A DNA stretch of 64,000 nucleotides from G963674505 sp964575975 (GTDB lineage: Bacteria > Desulfobacterota > Desulfobacteria > Desulfobacterales > SKZT01). A program made the translations under genes and the position numbers. Positions within the stretch are counted from its first letter, which is position 1. Each line of letters opens with the position of its first letter. The stretch spans positions 5,109-69,108 of the forward strand of contig CAZNTU010000005.1 of the NCBI GenBank assembly GCA_964575975.1, read 5' to 3'. Shown piece after piece: positions 8,904 to 16,819 of this stretch. Under the pieces are notes generated by a model that saw only the letters and a program-made list of their open reading frames with translations, searched no databases and was not told where the DNA came from.

Positions 8904-9015
8904 CCATTGGTTATTAACCGTTGATTATTGATTATTCTTGGCTGGTCGGTTCCATTTCGACTGGCCTGAGAAATACTTGAGAATTCTTTTAATAATCAAT
9001 AACCAATAACCAATT
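8904..9015. repeat. inverted ATTGGTT-heptamer repeat, copy 1
   Basis: The left arm (about 8904-8936) is built of heptamers ATTGGTT, ATTAACC, GTTGATT, ATTGATT; the right arm (8991-9015) is the reverse complement of ATTGGTT ATTGGTT ATTGATT. The arms can fold into a long AT-rich hairpin around a 54-base centre. It lies between the exporter and the ammonia-lyase and is AT-rich against GC-rich surroundings. A second element with the same heptamer is at 22318-22409. Confidence 0.75.
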
Positions 9016-9082
9016 GACAATGCCTGGAAACTTAGTTGGCGCTTATAACGCTTAGGCTTGACAAAGGAAAACGACGAAACAT

Positions 9083-10810
9083 ATGGAAGATACACCTAAA
9101 GAAAACAAAAGCGCCCTTGCCGACGGAACGGAAACAAAGAAGTGCCCCTCTGTCACAATAATAGGCGAGGGGCTGAGCATAAAAGACTTGGTATGCGTCT
9201 CCCGAAGAGGTGCGTTGGCCCTACTGGCCGACGACCCGGCCGCAAGGGAGCGAATCCGCCGTTCCCGCGAAATCATTCTGCGTTCGGTGGAGGCCGGGGA
9301 CCCGATCTACGGCGTCACCACCGTTTTCGGCGGCATGGCCAATATTCGTATCGTCAAGGAGGAGGCCGACGCGCTTCAGAACAATATCGCATGGCCCCAT
9401 AAAACGGGCGCGGGGCAAAGACTTCCGTCGGATGCCGTGCGGGCGGCCATGCTTCTTCGGGCCAATTCGCTCATGAAAGGCGCCTCGGGAATCCGATTTC
9501 GCATTATCCAGCGACTGGTGGATCTGGTAAACGCGCGGGTCTCGCCCCACGTGTACGAATGGGGCTCCATCGGCGCCAGCGGGGACTTGGTTCCTCTCGC
9601 CTATATCCTCGGTTCCGCAGTCGGACTGGATGCCTCCTTCAAGGTGAGTACCGACGAGGAGGATTGCGTTGACGCGATAACCGCCCTGGAACGGTCGGGT
9701 CTTCCCAGAATCCGGCTGGAAGCCAAAGAAGGCCTGTCCGTGATGAACGGCACTTCGGTCATGACCGCGATCGCAGCCCATTGCGTCCAGGACGTCCGCG
9801 AATCGACCGCGCTGGCCATGGGAGTTCACGCCCTGTACTGCCAGGCGTTGAAAGCTTCTGCCCAATCCTACTATCCGTACGTTCAACAGGTGAAACCGCA
9901 TGCCGGGCAAATTTGGTGCGCGGACTGGATGCTTCGCCTGCTGGAGGGGTCGAGCCTGATCCGCAACGGCAAACACGGCCCGGAAGGCTGCCGGCGGATA
10001 GGGGAAAACGATCTTGTGCAGGATCGGTATTCCCTTCGATGCCTCCCCCAGTACATGGGTCCTGTCGTCGACGGCCTGTCGCTTGTCGCCCGGCAGGTGG
10101 AAACGGAAATGAACTCCGCGACGGACAACCCGCTCATCGACCCCGAAGCCGGGGAATACCTGTATTGCGGCAATTTCCTGGGCCAATACATCGGCGTGGC
10201 CATGGACCACCTGCGGTATTACATCGGCCTTCTGGCAAAACACTTGGACGTTCAGATCGCCATGCTGGTGGCTCCCGAATTCAACCGGGGCCTGCCCGCG
10301 TCGCTGGTGGGCAACGTGGAGCGGAGAGTCAACATCGGGCTGAAGGGATTGCAGATCTCTGGAAACTCCCTGATGCCGATTCTTTCCTTTTTCGGCGCCT
10401 CGCTGGTGGACCGGTTTCCCACGCACGCCGAACAGTTCAACCAGAACATCAACAGCCAGGGCTATGGTTCGGCGAATTTGGCTCGCCAGGCTGTCGATAT
10501 GTTTCAGAACTACATGGCGATGGCCCTGATGTTCGGCATTCAGGCGTCGGGACTCCGCACTTTCCTGGAGGCCGGCCATTACGACGCGCGGAAAGCGCTC
10601 TCCCCGGCGACGACCGCGTTGTTCGAACGCGTATTCGACGTCGTGGGCCGAAAAATATCGTCGGAACGGCCGTATGTGTGGAACGACGACGAGCAGGCCC
10701 TGGACGAGGACATCCGCGCGATCACGGAAGACATCGCGACTTCGGGAAGAATTGCAAGATGCGTCGAGGACGTCGCGGAAAGCTTGGAGCGACACGAGCC
10801 GTTCAAATAG
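9083..10810 (+). CDS. MIO-type aromatic amino acid ammonia-lyase (HAL/PAL/TAL family)
   Basis: 575 residues, with about 25 extra N-terminal residues beside typical histidine ammonia-lyase. The autocatalytic MIO triad is A165-S166-G167 (EWGSIGASGDLVPLAY) and the catalytic Tyr lies in YGVTTVFGG near residue 76. Further family blocks include GLSVMNGTSVMTA, QDRYSLRC-PQ, TDNPLID and the NSQGYGSANLARQAV stretch near residue 460. The family removes ammonia from His, Phe or Tyr to give urocanate, cinnamate or coumarate. The selectivity position reads NNIAWPHKTG rather than the usual SH-A-G of HAL, so the substrate is not decided. Next to ketosynthases it probably supplies an aryl-acrylate starter. 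A housekeeping HAL would be expected beside hut genes, none of which are here. Confidence 0.85.
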   Translation: MEDTPKENKSALADGTETKKCPSVTIIGEGLSIKDLVCVSRRGALALLADDPAARERIRRSREIILRSVEAGDPIYGVTTVFGGMANIRIVKEEADALQNNIAWPHKTGAGQRLPSDAVRAAMLLRANSLMKGASGIRFRIIQRLVDLVNARVSPHVYEWGSIGASGDLVPLAYILGSAVGLDASFKVSTDEEDCVDAITALERSGLPRIRLEAKEGLSVMNGTSVMTAIAAHCVQDVRESTALAMGVHALYCQALKASAQSYYPYVQQVKPHAGQIWCADWMLRLLEGSSLIRNGKHGPEGCRRIGENDLVQDRYSLRCLPQYMGPVVDGLSLVARQVETEMNSATDNPLIDPEAGEYLYCGNFLGQYIGVAMDHLRYYIGLLAKHLDVQIAMLVAPEFNRGLPASLVGNVERRVNIGLKGLQISGNSLMPILSFFGASLVDRFPTHAEQFNQNINSQGYGSANLARQAVDMFQNYMAMALMFGIQASGLRTFLEAGHYDARKALSPATTALFERVFDVVGRKISSERPYVWNDDEQALDEDIRAITEDIATSGRIARCVEDVAESLERHEPFK

Positions 10811-10816
10811 GGACTT

Positions 10817-12991
10817 ATGAGAGTTTTCATAACCGGAATGGGAGTCGTGTCCCCGCTGGGATGCGATACGGAACAATTCTTGACGGCAATGGAATCGGGA
10901 CGGACCGCCGTTCGCTCCTTGACCGTTTTTCGCGGAAAAAACGCCTTGCCTGTCGGCGAGGTCGAAATCGAGGCCGAGGCGGGACCCGAAGACCGCCGTT
11001 TGCCCCGAACGCATCTACTGGCGTTGAAGGCCGCCCGCGAAGCGATCGAGATGGCGGGCGGTCCAAATCCCGACGCGGTCGTCCTCGGCGGTACCACAGG
11101 CGGGATAATCGAAACGGAAAGGCGCTTGGAAACCGGAGAGCACGCAAAGGAGCTTTTCGTTCATCACGGCGTCGGCACTGTCGCGGAGCTGTTGGCGAAG
11201 GAAACGGGTTGCCATGGACCTGTTTTAACCGTTTCCACCGCCTGCTCGTCCGGAGGCGCGGCCATCGTGCTCGCCTTGCGCCTGTTGCGCATGGGCCTGG
11301 CCCGGCGCGTGCTGGCGGGCGGGGCAGATTCCTTGTGCTATCTGACCTACTACGGCTTCAACTCGCTCCAGTTGATCGATCCGGCGGGAGCAAGGCCTTT
11401 CGACCGCGACCGCAGGGGAATGAACGTGGCCGAAGGGGCGGGCATGCTCGTTTTAAGCGCTTCGGAACAAGTCCCGTTCAACGCCGTAGCCGAAGTTTTG
11501 GGCGGGGGGCTTTCCTGCGACGCCTATCATCCCGCCGCGCCCCATCCCGAGGGAAAAGGGGCCGAAGTCGCGATTCGCGAGGCTCTGTCCGATGCCGGTA
11601 TTTCGGCGGCCGATGTCGATTATATCAGCCTTCACGGTACCGGCACGAAAGACAACGACCGCTCCGAGGCGAAAGCGTTGGACGCGGTCTTCGGGGACGC
11701 AAAGCCCCCGGCGTCGTCCATAAAAGGAGCCATGGGACATCCGCTGGCGGCGGCGGGAGCTATCGAGGCGGTGCTTTCGGCTCTGGCGATCGACAAAGGT
11801 GTCGTGCCGTCCAATACCGGACTTCTGACGGCAGATCCCGACTTTCGACTGGCGCTCGTCGAAAAGCCCGCGCGGATGCCGGTCCGGACCGTGCTTTCCA
11901 ATTCGTTCGGCTTCGGCGGCAACAACGCAACGCTTGTCTTTGGCGCGCCGGTGGGTACCCGCCGGAAAATGCCGCCAGTCGAAAATCGACTCTCCCTCCG
12001 GGTTGACGCGGGCGTCTGTCTGACCGGAGCCGGCGACACGGAGCAAACCCTTTCGCGTCTTGCGCAGGGCATTTCCTCCGCAGGGACATTGTCTGCGGAG
12101 GAACTTTCGAAGGGACTGCCTCCCAAGGAAGTTCGCAGGCTGAAACGTCTGCCGCGAATGGCCCTGGCCCTTTCGGCCATGGCTTGCGAACGCGGGAAAA
12201 CGCCGCATAATCCAAAGGCCGTTTTCTGGGGCACCGGATGGGGTTCCTTGTCGGAAACCTACGATTTTTTGAAAAGGCTGTTCGAATCGGAACACCAGTT
12301 CACCAGCCCCACCGATTTCATCGGTTCGGTGCATAACGCCCCGGCCGGAAACGTCGCGATCCGCTACGACGCCAAAGGGCCGAACATCACCGCTACCGGC
12401 GGAGACTGTTCCTTCGAACAGGCCCTCGTCTCGGCCTGCCTTCTTTCGGATTCGCACGGAGGTCCGTTCCTGGTCATGGGAGCCGACGAGCATCACCCGC
12501 TGCTGACCGGCCTGTTCGATCCGTCGTTTGGATCGGGCGGCCGGCCTTCCGACGGCGGAGGCGCCATCCGGGCTTGGCCGAAGGATGCGAACTTGGAAAA
12601 GGGTTTCGTCCGCGTTTCGCCGCTTTTTTTCAAAAAGGCCGGACCGTCCCGCATGGAAGAGCTTCTGGAAATTTTAGAGGGTGCGAATGCGGTTCAAAGA
12701 CGATTCGGGGGAATATTCGCCGGAATCCCGGCGGCGTGCAGACAAGAGGGAGAAAATGGCCTTAAAAAATTCCTTTCCCTCTCGGATTTCAAAGGGCCTG
12801 TTTTCGATTACCGAAGGCACATCGGAGAATTCGCCACCGCTTCCGCCGTCGCGACAGCCCTTGCGGTCCGTTGCGTCCAGGATGGAAATACATTCGCTCC
12901 ATTGTCATCCGATTTAATGGCGTCTTTGAACGGGCGGGGAATCCTGATCGTCGGATTCGGAACGTACATTACCGCTATCGCTGCTTTTTAA
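10817..12991 (+). CDS. fused ketosynthase / chain-length-factor-like protein
   Basis: 724 residues in two condensing-enzyme halves. Residues 1-390 are a FabF/KAS II-type ketosynthase with C143 (TVSTACSSGG), H273 (SLHGTGTKDND) and H308 (IKGAMGHPLAAAG), ending in SNSFGFGGNNATL. Residues 395-724 look like the shorter Ketoacyl-synt_2 type domain used as chain-length factor in aryl polyene clusters (SVHNAPAGNVAIRY, NITATGGDCSFEQAL, then VMGADEHHP). In aryl polyene systems the two parts are usually separate genes. It starts six bases after the ammonia-lyase, so both are surely one operon. It would elongate an aryl or acyl starter with malonyl-ACP. The carrier protein is not in the window. Confidence 0.85.
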   Translation: MRVFITGMGVVSPLGCDTEQFLTAMESGRTAVRSLTVFRGKNALPVGEVEIEAEAGPEDRRLPRTHLLALKAAREAIEMAGGPNPDAVVLGGTTGGIIETERRLETGEHAKELFVHHGVGTVAELLAKETGCHGPVLTVSTACSSGGAAIVLALRLLRMGLARRVLAGGADSLCYLTYYGFNSLQLIDPAGARPFDRDRRGMNVAEGAGMLVLSASEQVPFNAVAEVLGGGLSCDAYHPAAPHPEGKGAEVAIREALSDAGISAADVDYISLHGTGTKDNDRSEAKALDAVFGDAKPPASSIKGAMGHPLAAAGAIEAVLSALAIDKGVVPSNTGLLTADPDFRLALVEKPARMPVRTVLSNSFGFGGNNATLVFGAPVGTRRKMPPVENRLSLRVDAGVCLTGAGDTEQTLSRLAQGISSAGTLSAEELSKGLPPKEVRRLKRLPRMALALSAMACERGKTPHNPKAVFWGTGWGSLSETYDFLKRLFESEHQFTSPTDFIGSVHNAPAGNVAIRYDAKGPNITATGGDCSFEQALVSACLLSDSHGGPFLVMGADEHHPLLTGLFDPSFGSGGRPSDGGGAIRAWPKDANLEKGFVRVSPLFFKKAGPSRMEELLEILEGANAVQRRFGGIFAGIPAACRQEGENGLKKFLSLSDFKGPVFDYRRHIGEFATASAVATALAVRCVQDGNTFAPLSSDLMASLNGRGILIVGFGTYITAIAAF

Positions 12992-13130
12992 AGGCCGAAA
13001 AGTGCTGTGCGATGGCCGAAATCGTCTGGAAAGCAAGCCGCAACCGAACTGACTGCATTAAGCCACGGGCGCTGCTCGAAACTTTCGAACGAACCATCCT
13101 GGATGCCAACCCGACCCCAGATTGGAACTT

Positions 13131-14729
13131 TCAAGACTGATAAGCGCTATCCTCGCAAACATTGAAGCTTTCCTTCGCGCCCGCGTATTTCTTTCTAAGC
13201 TTGGGCTTTTCGATTTTGCCCGTGGGATTTCTGGGGACGTCGTCGAAAAAGATTTTCCTCGGCCTCATGTACCGGGGCATTTTCTCGCAGAAGCGGAAAA
13301 TGTCGTCCTCGATCAGCTCCCAGCCCGGCTTCGGCTTGATCACGGCCGCCGCGATTTCCCCCAATCTTTCGTCCGGAACGCCGATCACCCCGACATCCTG
13401 GATGCCGTCGTGCTCGATCAGGAAGTTTTCGATCTCCACGGGAAAAATGTTTTCGCCGCCGGTGATGATCACATCCTTCTTGCGATCCACCAGCCATAGG
13501 AAACCGTCCTCGTCCATGCGGGCGACATCACCGGTAAGCAGCCATCCATTTACAATAGTGGCGGCGGTCGCCTCGGGGTTTCCGTAGTATTCCCTCATCA
13601 CGCCGGGTCCGCGGACCGCCAGTTCTCCCGGACACCCGTTGGTCATGGGCTTCAGATCGCCGTCGACGATTCGGCATTCCCAATCGAACCCCGGAACTCC
13701 GATCGCCCCGACCTTGTCCAAATTGCCGATTCCCAAATGCACGCAGCCGGGTCCGGTGGCCTCTGTAAGGCCGTAGTTGGTGTCGTACTCGTGATTGGGA
13801 AAAACCGACTTCCATTTTTTGACCAGACTGGGAGGGACGGGCTGCGCGCCGATATGCATCAGCCTCCATTGGTCCAGTCGGTAGTTCTTCAAATCGATCT
13901 CGCCGTTTTCGATGGCGATCAGAATATCGTGCGCCCACGGAACCAGAAGCCACACGATCGTCGCCTGCTCCTCCGATACGGCCTCCAAAATCCACGCGGG
14001 TTTGACTCCTTTCAAAATGACCGATTTCGCCCCCACGACGAATCCGCCGAACCAGTGCATTTTGGCCCCGGTGTGGTACAAGGGCGGGATGCAAAGGAAA
14101 TTGTCGTCGCGGGTCTGATTGTGGTGCCGATTTTCCACGTAGCAGGAAAACTCCAGGTTCCGGTGGGTCAAAAGAACCGCCTTCGGCCTTCCGGTCGTGC
14201 CGGACGTAAAATAGAGAGCAGCCTCGTCGGAAAGCTCCAAAGGAACTTCGTGCATCGCCGACATTTTCCCCGAGAGAATGTCTTCGAGAGACTCGGCGTA
14301 GTCCGGCTTCGACTCCGCCGGTCCCGCGTAGATATAGTGCTCGACGCGTTCGTCCAGGCGGCTTTTGATTTCGTCGATCCGGTGGACGAATTCCGGCCCG
14401 AATACAACGGCCTTCGCCCCGGACAGTCCGGCGCAATACAGGATATCCTTGGACAGGAACCTGAAATTCAACGGCGCGACCCAAGCGCCGGTCCTTATAA
14501 TCCCGAAATACACGGGAAGCCATTCCAGGCAGTTCATCATGAGCTGGACGACCTTGTCGCCCTTGACGATCCCCCGTTCCATCAGCGCGGCCGCCACTTT
14601 GTCCGCTTGAACGTCGAACTCGTTCCACGTGATTTCCCGTCTGGAATTTACAGAGGGCTCCCTTTCCACCAGCGCGACGCGATTGCCGAAACTCCTGGCG
14701 TTTCTTTTCAATATTTCCGTGATCAGCAT
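13131..14729 (-). CDS. acyl-CoA synthetase (AMP-forming)
   Basis: 532 residues of the ANL superfamily: A3 motif YFTSGTTGRPKAVLLTH, A5 YGLTEATG, A7 WLLTGDVARMDEDG, A8 region DRKKDVIITGGENIFPVEIE and A10 Lys in NPTGKIEKPK. It activates a carboxylate to an acyl- or aryl-CoA through an acyl-adenylate. The ATG at 14729 is preferred to the in-frame TTG at 14738 because AGGA lies nine bases before it. It converges with the ketosynthase fusion (139-base gap), so it is not in that operon. It could load cinnamate-like acids from the ammonia-lyase, or be an ordinary fatty-acid ligase. Confidence 0.85.
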   Translation of the reverse strand: MLITEILKRNARSFGNRVALVEREPSVNSRREITWNEFDVQADKVAAALMERGIVKGDKVVQLMMNCLEWLPVYFGIIRTGAWVAPLNFRFLSKDILYCAGLSGAKAVVFGPEFVHRIDEIKSRLDERVEHYIYAGPAESKPDYAESLEDILSGKMSAMHEVPLELSDEAALYFTSGTTGRPKAVLLTHRNLEFSCYVENRHHNQTRDDNFLCIPPLYHTGAKMHWFGGFVVGAKSVILKGVKPAWILEAVSEEQATIVWLLVPWAHDILIAIENGEIDLKNYRLDQWRLMHIGAQPVPPSLVKKWKSVFPNHEYDTNYGLTEATGPGCVHLGIGNLDKVGAIGVPGFDWECRIVDGDLKPMTNGCPGELAVRGPGVMREYYGNPEATAATIVNGWLLTGDVARMDEDGFLWLVDRKKDVIITGGENIFPVEIENFLIEHDGIQDVGVIGVPDERLGEIAAAVIKPKPGWELIEDDIFRFCEKMPRYMRPRKIFFDDVPRNPTGKIEKPKLRKKYAGAKESFNVCEDSAYQS

Positions 14730-15060
14730 GCGATCCAATCCTGCGTAAATGGTTGAAATTGGTCGGGGAAGTTACCAGAGAGGGGGAGGATCGTCAAGTT
14801 GGAAGTGCAGAGCGCGAATCCGCGCTTCATTCAAGCATTTATTCGCGCGGCTCGGATCATTGCTCCTCATTGTTTCTAATGTGGCCGAATCGAACCGGTT
14901 TCGTTTGTCGACAATCGAGCATATTGGGATTTATCGGTTGATAATATGCATTTATTGTGAAATTATAGCGCTACAGCTTTGGAGCCATAATAGGGGGGAA
15001 GAGTGAGGGGGGTGCAGAAAAAAAACAAAGAAAATACATCAAAAATTCGGGAGAAGGATT
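14730..15060. other. divergent intergenic region
   Basis: About 330 bases between the ligase and the antitoxin gene. It turns AT-rich after 14870. No gene is evident; it must hold promoters for both directions, but no clear -35/-10 pair was found. The antitoxin's ribosome site (GAGAAGGA) ends at 15057. Confidence 0.5.
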
Positions 15061-15288
15061 ATGGAGTCCATATCTTTGCCGGAATTCGAGGCCAACTGCC
15101 TTTTTTATCTGGAGCAAGTGGATAAGAGCGGCGAACCACTGACACTGCTGAAAAACGGAACTCCTTTTACGCGTATTTTGCCTTGCCGACCAAAAAAGAA
15201 GTCTTTGTTCGGCATGCATAGAGAGAAAATTCGAATCCAAGGAGATATCGTTTCCCCCATTGACGACGAATGGGATGCTCTGAAATGA
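15061..15288 (+). CDS. Phd/YefM-type antitoxin
   Basis: 75 residues. The N-terminal half (SISLPEFEANCLFYLEQVDKSGEPLTLLKNGTPFTRILPC) matches the Phd/YefM fold of DNA-binding antitoxins. The C-terminal tail (DIVSPIDDEWDALK) is the usual toxin-wrapping segment. A strong AGAAGGA ribosome site precedes the ATG. Its stop overlaps the toxin start (ATGA), the standard coupling in such modules. It should neutralise the PIN toxin and repress its own operon. Confidence 0.85.
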   Translation: MESISLPEFEANCLFYLEQVDKSGEPLTLLKNGTPFTRILPCRPKKKSLFGMHREKIRIQGDIVSPIDDEWDALK

Positions 15289-15686
15289 TCGTATTGGATA
15301 CTCATGCGCTTATCTGGCTTGACCAAGGCACCAATCAATTAGGATGCCGGGCTATATCCCTGGCCAATGAAGCTCTCGCGCAAAATGCGCTTTTTGTGTC
15401 CGCGATCAGTTTTTTGGAAACGGCGATGCTTGTTCATAGAGGTCGGATTTCTCTTTCGATGGAAATGGAAAAATGGCGACAAGAGTTGCTTTCAGGCGGC
15501 CTTGGCGAGATTCCATTGGACGGCAATATCGCTATACGCGCAGTACGGCTATCGAATTTTCAAGCCGATCCGGCAGATCGGTTTATTGCAGCCACGGCTC
15601 AACAGCTCGACTCAATATTGATAACCGCCGACCAAAAGATTCTTGATTGGCCGGGGGATTTGCGCAAACATCGAGCCGGAGATTGA
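15285..15686 (+). CDS. PIN-domain toxin (VapC-like)
   Basis: 133 residues of the PIN ribonuclease fold: N-terminal MIVLDTHALIWL with the first catalytic Asp (D5), a middle Glu in SAISFLETAMLV, and the DPADRFIAATAQQL motif with the third acidic cluster, followed by LITADQKIL. The family cleaves RNA, usually tRNA, when freed from its antitoxin. Translation is coupled to the antitoxin gene by ATGA overlap at 15285-15288. Confidence 0.9.
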   Translation: MIVLDTHALIWLDQGTNQLGCRAISLANEALAQNALFVSAISFLETAMLVHRGRISLSMEMEKWRQELLSGGLGEIPLDGNIAIRAVRLSNFQADPADRFIAATAQQLDSILITADQKILDWPGDLRKHRAGD

Positions 15687-15770
15687 TTTTAGATTTCCAG
15701 AGGCAATCTGTCGACCGATGCCTCAGTACTTAGTTATCGTACTTTTCGCGAAGCGCGATCCCGCGCTTCA

Positions 15771-16535
15771 CTATCCAACCTTCGTCAACCACCCCGGCCT
15801 GTCCGTCATGATCGCATCGACTCCGAACCTCTTGGCGTGGCGCACCCGTCCGGGGGTATTGCACACGTAGGTCATGACCATTTTATTCTTTTCGCGAGCG
15901 AAGTCGATCAAAGGTTCGGACAGGTTCCTGAACGCCGCGCACAGCGCGAACAGGTGATCCGTTTCCGACGGGGGGGCGTCGATGATGCTTCTGTGTCCGG
16001 TGGGGCCGTCGGGCTTGTCGGACAAGTTCAACACGTACTTGTATTCGGGGGCGATTCGAAAAGCCAGTTTCAGGACGTTCGGGTCGAACGACAGGATGAA
16101 CATATTGTCCCTGAAATTTTTCAATTCCGGCTTGTCCAGTTCCTCCAGGACTCTCGTCGTTAGTTCGGACCATCTTCCGGACCGCCGGTCGCTCTCGAAT
16201 ATTTTGATTTCGATCATGAGTCGCGTGCGGGGAGCGTAGCGCGAAAGGGTCTCTCCCAGGGTGATTAGGGGCTCGCCGGCGAATTCGGGGGAGCGGCGGG
16301 CGCTCCGGGAAATTGCGGAAAGCTCTTTCAAGGTCAAAGCGGAAATTCTTTTCAGATTTCCCGTAATCTTGAACAAGGTCCGATCATGATGCAGCACCAG
16401 TTCCTTGTCCGACGTCATTTGCACGTCGAACTCCATGCCGTCGACGGGATATCGAAGCGCCCGGTCGAAAGCCGACCCGGAATTTTCCGGAGCTTCGTCG
16501 TTCGCGCCCCTGTGGGCGATAATCCATGGTTTCAT
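15771..16535 (-). CDS. glycerophosphodiester phosphodiesterase family protein
   Basis: 254 residues of the GDPD TIM-barrel family. Catalytic and metal ligands are visible: H8-R9-G10 (IIAHRGANDEAPENS), E-x-D in GMEFDVQMT, and LHHDRTL. The C-terminal VCNTPGRVRHAKRFGVDAIMTDRPGWL matches the family's last strand. It hydrolyses glycerophosphodiesters to sn-glycerol 3-phosphate and an alcohol. No signal peptide is seen, so it is probably cytosolic. It stands alone and ends 85 bases beyond the convergent toxin gene. Confidence 0.9.
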   Translation of the reverse strand: MKPWIIAHRGANDEAPENSGSAFDRALRYPVDGMEFDVQMTSDKELVLHHDRTLFKITGNLKRISALTLKELSAISRSARRSPEFAGEPLITLGETLSRYAPRTRLMIEIKIFESDRRSGRWSELTTRVLEELDKPELKNFRDNMFILSFDPNVLKLAFRIAPEYKYVLNLSDKPDGPTGHRSIIDAPPSETDHLFALCAAFRNLSEPLIDFAREKNKMVMTYVCNTPGRVRHAKRFGVDAIMTDRPGWLTKVG

Positions 16536-16819
16536 TGTTTACCTCTCCGTTACCTTCGGACAAATAAAAAGCGTTTTCCTGTTCAAGGACAATCGAATAT
16601 CATCGAACGGAAAAACCTATCAAGTGCAATTTCGTAAAAAATATGATAAACGAGGAAATCGCGTCGTTAGGAAAACGCCGGACAGCCAAGCTCGATCAGC
16701 CGCGAATGCCGGCAAACGGAACAAGCGACGAGTCGGACCGAATTGCAGTATAGCGGCCATAGGCGACCGCACCCGACGGCAGGAGGTTTCGATTCTAAAG
16801 ACGTTTTGAAAGAGAGTTC

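Noticed and set aside
8904..9015. CRISPR or insertion-sequence end
   Set aside because: Units are 7 bases with no spacers, and there is no transposase or terminal repeat with target duplication.
9055..9082. TTGACA just before the ammonia-lyase gene as a promoter
   Set aside because: It lies only some 20 bases from the start codon with no -10; it is probably chance next to the ribosome site.
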